This document shows, in pieces, positions 1-5,635 of a stretch of DNA of 5,660 nucleotides. Position 1 is the first letter of the stretch, and each line of letters begins with the position of its first letter. The stretch comes from Hyphomicrobiales bacterium (GTDB taxonomy: Bacteria > Pseudomonadota > Alphaproteobacteria > Rhizobiales > OSC116): positions 1 through 5,660 of the forward strand of contig JABSRY010000183.1 of the NCBI GenBank assembly GCA_013214985.1, given 5' to 3'. The position numbers were made by a program, and so were the translations under genes. Below the pieces are notes generated by a model that saw only the letters and a list, made by a program, of their open reading frames with translations, made no database searches and was not told where the DNA came from.

Positions 1-25
1 TTAATCTTAAATTTTTAATAACCAT
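1..25 (-). CDS. Possible 5' fragment of a gene downstream of argS, cut by the window edge
   Basis: After the argS stop, one minus-strand frame stays open to the window edge. Its ATG at 25-23 would give MVIKNLRL; a GTG at 49-47 in the same frame is an alternative start. Neither start has a clear Shine-Dalgarno sequence. In many alphaproteobacteria argS is followed by a SPOR-domain protein gene, so a gene beginning here would fit the context. Eight codons are far too few to identify a product, and this may simply be intergenic DNA. No terminator hairpin is visible between argS and the edge. Confidence 0.2.
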
Positions 26-62
26 GAATTGATCGAGCCCATATAACACTGGATATAGACAA

Positions 63-1799
63 TTATCTCATTTCATGGGGTGCATCCACACCTAAAATAT
101 CAAGACCAGCTTTTACTATATACGCAACACTACGTACCATTGCCAAACGAGCCAAGGTTAAATCTTCATTATTGTCAACTATAAAACGCAATTGTGGCTT
201 CTCTTTGCCTTTGTTCCAAAGCGAATGAAACAATGCCGCAAGATCGTATAAATAGAAACTAATACGATGTGGCTCGTGAAACTCGGCGGCAGTCGCGGCA
301 ACTTTTGGCCAATTAAGCAGATGTTTCATTAGGTTAATTTCAGATTCATCCTGCAACAAATTAAGATCTGATTTGGTGAAATCATATGTTGCGACATCAA
401 AGCCATTAAACGCTTCTTTTGCTTGACGCATGATGGAATAAACCCTTGCATGGGCATATTGCACGTAAAATACCGGGTTATCACGGCTTTTTTCGGTCAC
501 TTTATCATAATCAAAATCGATTGGTGCTTCGTTTTTACGATATAGCATCATAAACCGAATCGGGTCTTTACCTACGGCTGCATGCAACTCGTTTAAGGTA
601 ATAAAATTACCCGAACGTTTTGACATGGTTTGAACTTCACCATCTTTAAGCAATTTAACAATTTGGCAAATTTTAACATCTAACTCTGCTTCATCATTGC
701 TGACCGCACGCACAATCGCTTTAAGGCGTTTTACATAACCGCCATGATCGGCACCCAACACATCTATTTGATCGTTAAAGCCACGTAAATATTTATTTCT
801 ATGATAGGCAATATCCGCCGCAAAATAGGTGTAACTACCATCTGACTTAACCAATGGCCGATCGATATCATCGCCCCAATCGGTTGCTCTAAATAATGTT
901 TGCTCGCGTTCTTCATAATCGTCTGGCAATTGGCCTTTAGGGGGTGGCAAAACGCCTTCATAAATCAGGCCGCGCTCACGCATATCGGCTAACGTTTTTT
1001 CAATTGCGCCGTCATCATGCAATTCACGTTCTGAAAAATAATTGTCAAATTTAACGTCTAACAACGCTAAATCGGCTTTAATCATTTCCATCATGCTTTT
1101 CATCACAATTTCTTTAACGACTGGCAGCCATTCTTTTTCATCCATGTTTTTTAATTTATCGCCGTGAATTTGGGCAATATCTTTACCGACGGGTTTTAAA
1201 TAGTCGCCAGGGTAATAACCTTTAGGAATTTCCCCTATATCATCGCCCAAATATTCGCGATAGCGCAAAAACGCACTACGCGCCAAGGTCACCACTTGGC
1301 TGCCCGCATCATTTACGTAATATTCGCGAAATACATCATGGCCCGACCATTCTAATAAACTTGCCAGACTATCGCCGAACACGGTGCCGCGAACATGACC
1401 AATATGTATTGGCCCTGTAGGGTTAGCTGACGTAAATTCAACTATTAGCTTTTTGTTATGCTTTTTGGGGCGACCAAATGATTCTTTATCGGCTACTAAT
1501 TCGGCAAATCTATTTGCCCAAAAAGCATTGGCAACTTTAATGTTAATAAAGCCAGGCCCTGCGACATTTACATCATCAACATCGGTGTTATCTTTGAGTT
1601 TATCGGCAATTTGGGTTGCTAATTCTCTGGGGTTCATTCCTAGGGTTTTGCACAATACCATTGCGGCATTGGTTGCAATGTCACCATGTGTTTTATCGCG
1701 AGGTGGCTCGGTATTAATTCGAGTGAAGTCAATATGGGCGTGACCCATATCAGAAATAATTTTAACAATAACCGATTTGAAATGAACAAAAATATCCAT
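63..1799 (-). CDS. argS: Arginyl-tRNA synthetase (class I)
   Basis: Cytoplasmic enzyme that charges tRNA-Arg with arginine using ATP. Numbered from the ATG at 1799 the protein has 578 residues, normal for bacterial ArgS. Order of parts: N-terminal additional domain recognising the tRNA (about 1-85); class I Rossmann catalytic core with the HIGH signature in GPIHIGHVRG (HIGH at 132-135); KMSKS-equivalent MSKRSGN (392-398); and an alpha-helical DALR anticodon-binding domain (about 445-578) ending in the family-typical APHEMR. The frame also opens at a TTG at 1823, adding eight residues, but the ATG is preferred: it is preceded by an AG-rich stretch (AAGAAAG), and MDIFVHFK matches the usual ArgS N-terminus. 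It lies 76 bp downstream of the dGTPase-like gene on the same strand, so the two may be co-transcribed. No motif is missing or broken. Confidence 0.97.
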   Translation of the reverse strand: MDIFVHFKSVIVKIISDMGHAHIDFTRINTEPPRDKTHGDIATNAAMVLCKTLGMNPRELATQIADKLKDNTDVDDVNVAGPGFINIKVANAFWANRFAELVADKESFGRPKKHNKKLIVEFTSANPTGPIHIGHVRGTVFGDSLASLLEWSGHDVFREYYVNDAGSQVVTLARSAFLRYREYLGDDIGEIPKGYYPGDYLKPVGKDIAQIHGDKLKNMDEKEWLPVVKEIVMKSMMEMIKADLALLDVKFDNYFSERELHDDGAIEKTLADMRERGLIYEGVLPPPKGQLPDDYEEREQTLFRATDWGDDIDRPLVKSDGSYTYFAADIAYHRNKYLRGFNDQIDVLGADHGGYVKRLKAIVRAVSNDEAELDVKICQIVKLLKDGEVQTMSKRSGNFITLNELHAAVGKDPIRFMMLYRKNEAPIDFDYDKVTEKSRDNPVFYVQYAHARVYSIMRQAKEAFNGFDVATYDFTKSDLNLLQDESEINLMKHLLNWPKVAATAAEFHEPHRISFYLYDLAALFHSLWNKGKEKPQLRFIVDNNEDLTLARLAMVRSVAYIVKAGLDILGVDAPHEMR

Positions 1800-1830
1800 G
1801 GATTTCTTTCTTACTTGCTGCAATTAGTTT

Positions 1831-1875
1831 GTTATAATGTAATTACAGAATCTTTATTATAAATTAGTGAATCTT
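1831..1875 (-). repeat. Imperfect tandem duplication with TATAAT-like boxes between dgt and argS
   Basis: Read on the minus strand, AAGATTC occurs at 1875-1869 and again at 1854-1848. Each copy is followed by two variable bases, then TAATT, then a TATAA box (TATAAT at 1861-1856, TATAAC at 1836-1831). Two units of about 21-24 bp thus follow the dgt stop immediately. The second unit contains the perfect 10-bp palindrome TGTAATTACA (1838-1847). If the TATAAC box serves as a -10, transcription would start near 1824, leaving a short leader for argS. I see no good -35 element at the right distance. In such AT-rich DNA part of this may be chance. Confidence 0.35.
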
Positions 1876-3093
1876 TTAACGCATTTGCGGGGTATTGGCA
1901 AATAATCGTTTATGCTCTGTTATTGCAAATCTATCTGTCATGCCTGCTATAAAATCGCCAATTTTGCGTTTTGTTACCGACATGCTGTTTTGGGAATTTT
2001 CGACTAGCCAATTTTTTGGTAAATTTTCGGGTTTTAGCAGATAAATTTCAAATAGATCTTCGATAATTTTTGCAGCGGCTACTCGCTCGATCGATACTGA
2101 TTCGGCGCGGTACATATTTTCCATTAGAAATGCTTGAAGATGATTAATAGCATCTAATATTTCATTTGAAAAATTACCGATCGCGATGGGCGCGTTATGC
2201 ACATCTTCGGTTGTTTGAATATTGTATTTTTCAATATTATTTTTGGTATTCGATAAAATATCTTCGACCATTAAGCCTATTAATTTTCGATTTGCCTCGT
2301 GCATTTGCCTTGTTGGTGAAATATCGGCATATCTTACTTTAATATCGCGTAATATATCGCCAAATATGGGCAGCTCGAATAAATCTTCAAATTTAAACAA
2401 ATTTGCCCGAAGACCATCGTCAATATCGTGGTTATTATAGGCGACATCATCCGCACAGGCGGCAATTTGGGCTTCCAAATTTGAGAATTTATTAATTTCT
2501 AAATCGAAGCTTTTGCAGAACTCATTCACATAACGTGGCACACCATTTTTAGCATATCGTTTTGCGGGTTGGGATTTTGAATCTAATAAAGGACCATTAT
2601 GTTTTACCAAACCCTCTAAGGCCTCCCAAGTGAGGTTTAAGCCATCAAAGTCTGCATATCTTTGTTCCAATTTTGTAACGATTTTTAGGCTCTGAGCATT
2701 ATGCTCGAACCCGCCAATATCGCTTAAACACTGATTTAAGACATCTTCGCCGCAATGGCCAAAGGGTGTGTGCCCTAAATCGTGCGATAATGCCAAACTT
2801 TCGGCCAATTCCTCGTTTAAAAACAGTGCTTTTGAAATAGTTCGTGCAATTTGCGCGACTTCAATTGTGTGGGTTAGGCGGTTTCTGAAATGATCGCCCT
2901 CGTGATTCACAAAAACTTGTGTTTTAAACTGTAATCTTCTGAAGGCGGTTGTGTGGATTATGCGGTCTCTATCGCGCTGGAAAGGGCTTCTATGCTCGCT
3001 TTCTTGCTCATTATACAGGCGACCTTTACTCAAGCTGCCTTTTTGTGCATAGCTAGCCATTAAAGATTCATAATTTTGGGGCTTAAAATTCAT
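1876..3093 (-). CDS. dgt: dGTPase-like deoxynucleoside triphosphate triphosphohydrolase (HD domain)
   Basis: Predicted cytoplasmic HD-superfamily hydrolase that splits dNTPs (dGTP in the archetype) into deoxynucleoside and triphosphate, affecting dNTP pools. The 405 residues fit the shorter dGTPase-like branch common in alphaproteobacteria; true substrate preference in this branch is not deducible from sequence. Visible motifs: SPFQRDRDRIIHTTAFRRL near 36-54; metal ligand His75 in RLTHTIEVAQIAR; the HD pair His104-Asp105 in LSHDLGHTPFGH; the GGFEHNAQS segment (127-135) with a likely catalytic His131; and the second metal Asp in CADDVAYNNHDIDDG (213-227). The C-terminal half is the usual helical region. 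The start is supported by AAGGTA (3106-3101), 7 bases before the ATG. It is divergent from the Fe-S carrier gene and co-directional with argS, a pairing conserved in alphaproteobacteria. Confidence 0.94.
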   Translation of the reverse strand: MNFKPQNYESLMASYAQKGSLSKGRLYNEQESEHRSPFQRDRDRIIHTTAFRRLQFKTQVFVNHEGDHFRNRLTHTIEVAQIARTISKALFLNEELAESLALSHDLGHTPFGHCGEDVLNQCLSDIGGFEHNAQSLKIVTKLEQRYADFDGLNLTWEALEGLVKHNGPLLDSKSQPAKRYAKNGVPRYVNEFCKSFDLEINKFSNLEAQIAACADDVAYNNHDIDDGLRANLFKFEDLFELPIFGDILRDIKVRYADISPTRQMHEANRKLIGLMVEDILSNTKNNIEKYNIQTTEDVHNAPIAIGNFSNEILDAINHLQAFLMENMYRAESVSIERVAAAKIIEDLFEIYLLKPENLPKNWLVENSQNSMSVTKRKIGDFIAGMTDRFAITEHKRLFANTPQMR

Positions 3094-3202
3094 GACAAAC
3101 TACCTTATATTATAGTATAAATAGGAAATAGCCTAAAAACCTTAATTAGACCATTAAATTAGCATATAATTTGGTCGGCAATCGTTAAATTTGGTGATTT
3201 AT
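3094..3202. other. Divergent intergenic region between dgt and erpA-type gene
   Basis: This 109-bp AT-rich spacer must carry the promoters for both directions. TATAAT occurs on the plus strand at 3165-3170 and on the minus strand at 3114-3109. The minus-strand box is too close to the dgt ribosome site to act as its -10 without removing that site, so the dgt promoter is not clear. No iron-box (Fur, Irr) or RirA-type site could be recognised by eye. Confidence 0.6.
3142..3170 (+). promoter_or_regulatory. Candidate promoter for the erpA - GNAT - xth cluster
   Basis: A perfect TATAAT -10 lies at 3165-3170, with TTAATT (3142-3147) 17 bases upstream as a weak -35 (three of six matches to TTGACA). 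Transcription would begin near 3177, giving a leader of about 26 bases before the ATG at 3203. Only the -10 is strong, and such boxes are frequent in AT-rich spacers, so this is a candidate only. Confidence 0.35.
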
Positions 3203-3529
3203 ATGGAAAACCCCGTTGTTACAGACAAAGCGTTAAAGCAAATTGAAAAAATATTAGCCAAAGAGGCCGATAGCTCCAAACTTAGAATTAGCATTCTTGG
3301 TGGTGGCTGCTCTGGCTTTCAATATAAATATGACATTGTTACAAACAGAAATGATGATGATTTGGTTTTAGGGCGGGATAATGCCTTTGTTTTGATTGAC
3401 CCGACCTCGTTGCCATTTTTGGAAAATGCAACGATAGACTTTGTGAATGATATTGCGGGCTCGGCATTTAAAATTACCAACCCAAACACTGCTGCTGAGT
3501 GTGGTTGCGGTGTTTCATTTTCAATGTAA
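3203..3529 (+). CDS. erpA: Iron-sulfur cluster insertion protein, ErpA/IscA (HesB) family
   Basis: Small A-type carrier that receives Fe-S clusters from the assembly scaffold and delivers them to apo-proteins in the cytoplasm. The 108-residue protein is a single HesB/IscA domain with the three invariant cysteines: Cys36 in GGGCSGFQYKYD, and Cys100 and Cys102 in ECGCGVSFSM at the C-terminus. The usual acidic stretch (DDDLV) and the DPTSLPFLENATIDFVND core are present. The ATG at 3203 is chosen over an in-frame TTG (3191) and GTG (3194), because ENPVVTDKALKQI is where the family domain starts and GGTGAT (3193-3198) can serve as a close ribosome site. Alphaproteobacteria commonly have this paralogue beside dgt, usually called ErpA; sequence alone does not separate ErpA from IscA firmly. 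It is first of a three-gene plus-strand cluster. Confidence 0.92.
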   Translation: MENPVVTDKALKQIEKILAKEADSSKLRISILGGGCSGFQYKYDIVTNRNDDDLVLGRDNAFVLIDPTSLPFLENATIDFVNDIAGSAFKITNPNTAAECGCGVSFSM

Positions 3530-3554
3530 CTAGTTAAGTATTGGATGTAACACA

Positions 3555-4037
3555 TTGGTAAAATTAATAAATTACAATGAAGATAACCTCAAGTGGCTAA
3601 TTAAGCTCAACAATGCATGCGTGCCTGCAGTTAACCCATTAACAGAAACCGAGCTAAGTTATATTATCGAGCAGTCTGACTTTTGTATGATTGCTTATGA
3701 AGATAAACAGCCGTTAGGTGCTGTGATTTTGTTGCGCGAAGGCAAGGCAGTTACCAGCAAAAATTATGCGTGGCACAGTGCTAAAAGTGACAAACATTTA
3801 TATGTGGATCGAATCATAATTTCTGAACAAGCACGCGGTTTGGGCATTGGTCGACAATTATATGAATTTGCATTTAATGCAGCAAAGCAACAATCTGTAC
3901 CATTAACTGCTGAAGTGAATACAATACCCGACAACCCACAATCGCATGCATTTCATGAAAAATTGGGTTTTAAAATAATCGGTGAAATAACGCATGAACC
4001 TGATTATGCGGTGAAATTTTACAAATATGAGAATTAA
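3555..4037 (+). CDS. GNAT-family N-acetyltransferase (predicted, substrate unknown)
   Basis: Predicted acetyl-CoA-dependent N-acyltransferase of 160 residues forming one GNAT domain. The acetyl-CoA pyrophosphate loop is clear as QARGLGIGRQLYEF (92-105, Q/RxxGxG/A type), preceded by the beta4 strand YVDRIIIS (83-90). The C-terminal NPQSHAFHEKLGFKIIGE (127-144) is the usual GNAT beta5-alpha4 region. The N-terminal NNACVPAVNPLTETEL (19-34) resembles a subgroup of uncharacterised predicted acetyltransferases (COG3818-like, from memory). The start is TTG: in frame, the only upstream possibility before the stop at 3531 is a rare ATT, and starting at a later Met would remove the first strand. GGATG (3543-3547) is the best available ribosome site. 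It sits 25 bp after the erpA-type gene and 3 bp before xth, so co-transcription is likely; the substrate cannot be inferred. Confidence 0.88.
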   Translation: MVKLINYNEDNLKWLIKLNNACVPAVNPLTETELSYIIEQSDFCMIAYEDKQPLGAVILLREGKAVTSKNYAWHSAKSDKHLYVDRIIISEQARGLGIGRQLYEFAFNAAKQQSVPLTAEVNTIPDNPQSHAFHEKLGFKIIGEITHEPDYAVKFYKYEN

Positions 4038-4040
4038 TTT

Positions 4041-4832
4041 ATGAAAATTGTTAGTTGGAATGTTAACTCCATTAATGTGCGTCACCCTAATGTTGCAAAA
4101 TTTTTAAAAAAGGTTGAGCCTGATATTCTGCTAATGCAAGAATTAAAAATGACCGACGAAAAGTTCCCCCGTGAAGTGTTTGAAGACCTTGGTTATAATG
4201 TGGCGACACATGGCCAGAAAACCTATAATGGCGTGGCTATTCTTTCTAAACACCCAATTGATGAAGTGATTACGGGGTTGCCGTTTTTAATTGACGGTGA
4301 TGAGGATGAACAAAGTAGATATATTGAAGCGGTTATTAGTGTTGGTGATGAGGCAATACGAGTTGCTTCTATATATTTGCCAAACGGTAACCCTGTTGAT
4401 ACCGAAAAATACCCTTATAAACTCAGATGGTTTGACCGACTAGTGGCACATGCAAATACTTTACTTGAATATGAAGAAAAGTTATTATTAGGCGGTGATT
4501 ACAATATTATACCCACGGATGAAGATGTTTGGGATGCCGAAGCATGGCGCGGAGACGCATTAATATTGCCACAAACCCGCGAGAAATTTAGAAGTTTAAA
4601 AAACCTTGGTTTTACGGATTGTTTTGATGCTGCAATTGCCGAAGATCATAAATATACTTTTTGGGATTATCAAAGGGGTGCGTGGCCAAAAAACCACGGT
4701 ATTAGAATTGATCACCTATTAGTATCTGCTCAATTGGCTGACCATTTAACCGAATGCCAAATCGAGAGTTATACAAGGGATTGGGAAAAGCCATCTGACC
4801 ATGTCCCAATAATGGCAACATTTGATTTATAA
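4041..4832 (+). CDS. xth: Exodeoxyribonuclease III / AP endonuclease
   Basis: Mg-dependent nuclease of base-excision repair: it incises 5' to abasic sites and has 3'-5' exonuclease and 3'-phosphatase activity on duplex DNA. The 263-residue length is typical. It belongs to the EEP (endonuclease/exonuclease/phosphatase) fold, with all catalytic residues visible: Asn7 in SWNVNSI, Glu34 in LMQELK, Tyr112 in IYLPNG, Asp153 and Asn155 in GGDYNI, Asp224 in GIRIDHLL, and the terminal Asp253-His254 pair in PSDHVPI. The DNA-contacting WDYQRGAWPKNHG segment (208-220) is intact. The ATG at 4041 follows the GNAT stop by 3 bases and has GAGAA (4029-4033) at a good distance, inside the end of the GNAT gene, consistent with translation coupled in one transcript. 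Members near alphaproteobacterial dgt/erpA loci are annotated xthA. Confidence 0.96.
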   Translation: MKIVSWNVNSINVRHPNVAKFLKKVEPDILLMQELKMTDEKFPREVFEDLGYNVATHGQKTYNGVAILSKHPIDEVITGLPFLIDGDEDEQSRYIEAVISVGDEAIRVASIYLPNGNPVDTEKYPYKLRWFDRLVAHANTLLEYEEKLLLGGDYNIIPTDEDVWDAEAWRGDALILPQTREKFRSLKNLGFTDCFDAAIAEDHKYTFWDYQRGAWPKNHGIRIDHLLVSAQLADHLTECQIESYTRDWEKPSDHVPIMATFDL

Positions 4833-4854
4833 CTTTTAAAACTAAACAAAAAAC

Positions 4855-4878
4855 AATGGCGACATAAATGCCGCCATT
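4855..4878 (-). terminator. Rho-independent terminator between convergent genes, strongest on the minus strand
   Basis: AATGGCG (4855-4861) and CGCCATT (4872-4878) form a perfect 7-bp stem around a 10-base loop. On the minus strand the stem is followed by a T-rich tract (GTTTTTTGTTT, from 4854 downward), a good intrinsic terminator for the Gln-repeat gene ending at 4902. On the plus strand it is followed by only four T and then AACTT, so it may also end the xth transcript, but less efficiently. Its position between two convergent stops supports a bidirectional role. Confidence 0.75.
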
Positions 4879-4901
4879 TTAACTTATGTGTTTATAACTT
4901 A

Positions 4902-5498
4902 TTATCGGCCATTTTTACTGTGGCCACCATTGCCATAATTACCATCATGTTCGTGATCGCCGTCGGTACATGTACAATCATCATGATTGCCGCCGCCATT
5001 GTTATGATCGCCGCCACCGATGGTGATGCCAGTATTGGCTGAAAACCCATTACTACCACCTGAGCTAAAACCGTTTAGGATGCTGCTTTGTGCACCACCA
5101 TTATTGTGGTGGATTTGCCCTTGATATTGACCTTGATATTGACCTTGGGCTTGATATTGACCCTGGTTTTGATATTGAACTTGCGCTTGATACTTATATT
5201 GCGACTGGGCTTGATATTGATATTGATATTGAATTTGTGCTTGGTACTGATACTGAGCTTGTGCCTGATACTGCATTTGATATTGGCCTTGAGCCTGCTC
5301 TGAACATACCTCCACGCCATTTGTTTGCGCCCATGCAGCACCACCATCGCTACCATATGCAGCACTAAGCGTTAAGCAGTCAACGTTTGAGCTGCCATTT
5401 TTTCCTAATGAAAAAGTTGGTGTTATGATTGTTGGAACAATTAACGCCACAACTATAGTTTTGATTAATAGATTTTTAATATTATTTAAAATATTCAT
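4902..5498 (-). CDS. Probable secreted Gln-alternating low-complexity protein, unrecognised family
   Basis: I do not recognise this 198-residue protein. A signal peptide is evident: a Lys-containing N-terminus, a hydrophobic core (about 10-25) and a possible cleavage site near TPTFS (26-30). Residues 31-67 hold Cys41 and Cys65, which could form a disulfide after export. Residues 68-128 have Gln at every even position except Lys102; the intervening residues are mostly Tyr (13), Ala (7) and Gly (5). Residues 129-198 are rich in Gly, Asn, Ser, His and Asp, with DDCTCTDGDHEHDG (173-186) as a possible metal-binding stretch. The start is firm: GAGG (5508-5505) lies 6 bases before the ATG. The antisense and alternative frames across the repeat are also open, but only this frame has a ribosome site, signal peptide and terminator. 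A surface, matrix or amyloid-like role is inference from composition only. Confidence 0.82.
   Translation of the reverse strand: MNILNNIKNLLIKTIVVALIVPTIITPTFSLGKNGSSNVDCLTLSAAYGSDGGAAWAQTNGVEVCSEQAQGQYQMQYQAQAQYQYQAQIQYQYQYQAQSQYKYQAQVQYQNQGQYQAQGQYQGQYQGQIHHNNGGAQSSILNGFSSGGSNGFSANTGITIGGGDHNNGGGNHDDCTCTDGDHEHDGNYGNGGHSKNGR
5115..5297 (-). repeat. Hexanucleotide-based repeat encoding alternating Gln-X dipeptides
   Basis: The DNA repeats with a 6-bp period, written TTGATA on the plus strand (TATCAA, Tyr-Gln, on the coding strand). TTGATA is tandem over 5211-5232, and the 12-mer TTGATATTGACC occurs identically at 5121-5132, 5133-5144 and 5151-5162, encoding Gly-Gln-Tyr-Gln. Elsewhere the units have diverged at the non-Gln codon while Gln is kept. 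Gains or losses of 6 bp would keep the reading frame. Confidence 0.9.
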
Positions 5499-5524
5499 GT
5501 TTTACCTCAATACGCAGTACAAAT

Positions 5525-5541
5525 GTTAACCAAATATTAAC
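5525..5541. promoter_or_regulatory. CtrA-like binding site (TTAA-N7-TTAAC, near-palindromic)
   Basis: GTTAACCAAATATTAAC contains TTAA at 5526-5529 and TTAAC at 5537-5541 with exactly seven bases between the TTAA halves, the consensus of the alphaproteobacterial cell-cycle regulator CtrA. The reverse strand reads the same pattern, also ending in TTAAC. It lies 26 bp upstream of the Gln-repeat gene's ATG, in the spacer shared with a possible divergent gene. Placed at -35 for the Gln-repeat gene, it would put the transcription start almost at the ATG, conflicting with the strong ribosome site. So activation, repression or action on the divergent gene remain open. No ctrA gene is in the window. 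Confidence 0.45.
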
Positions 5542-5599
5542 AAATTAAGTTTGAGAGATAAATGAAAAGCTAAGAATATAGTTAAAATTTGAACTAAAT

Positions 5600-5628
5600 T
5601 TTATAAAAATAAAACAAAAGGCCGGCAA
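5600..5628 (-). promoter_or_regulatory. Weak promoter candidate for the Gln-repeat gene
   Basis: On the minus strand, TTGCCG (5628-5623) and TATAAA (5605-5600) are separated by 17 bases, matching the sigma-70-type consensus at four and five of six positions. Transcription would start near 5593, leaving a leader of about 95 bases that includes the CtrA-like box. In that arrangement the box would sit downstream of the start, as for a repressor. AT-rich DNA gives such matches easily. Confidence 0.22.
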
Positions 5629-5635
5629 AAATACA

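Noticed and set aside
1800..1823. TTG start extending ArgS by eight residues
   Set aside because: It has no ribosome site, could lie at or before the likely transcript start, and adds residues outside the normal ArgS N-terminus; the ATG at 1799 fits better.
1811..1838. Plus-strand TTACTT-N16-TATAAT promoter in the dgt-argS gap
   Set aside because: It would drive only RNA antisense to dgt and depends on AT-rich boxes; no plus-strand gene lies downstream.
3142..3157. TTAA...TTAA pair in the dgt-erpA spacer as a second CtrA site
   Set aside because: The spacing between halves is eight bases, not seven, and the trailing C is missing; likely a chance match in AT-rich DNA.
3903..4085. Minus-strand open frame antisense to the GNAT-xth junction
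   Set aside because: It overlaps two well-supported genes, shows no recognisable domain and has no ribosome site; the same applies to the short antisense frames inside argS and dgt and over the Fe-S carrier gene.
5115..5297. CRISPR-like repeat array
   Set aside because: Units are 6-12 bp, contiguous and coding, with no unique spacers.
5088..5368. Long open frames on the plus strand and in another minus-strand frame across the Gln repeat
   Set aside because: A 6-bp repeat without stop codons leaves several frames open automatically. These translate to Leu/Ile- or Asp-rich monotony, without ribosome sites, and overlap the better-supported minus-strand gene.
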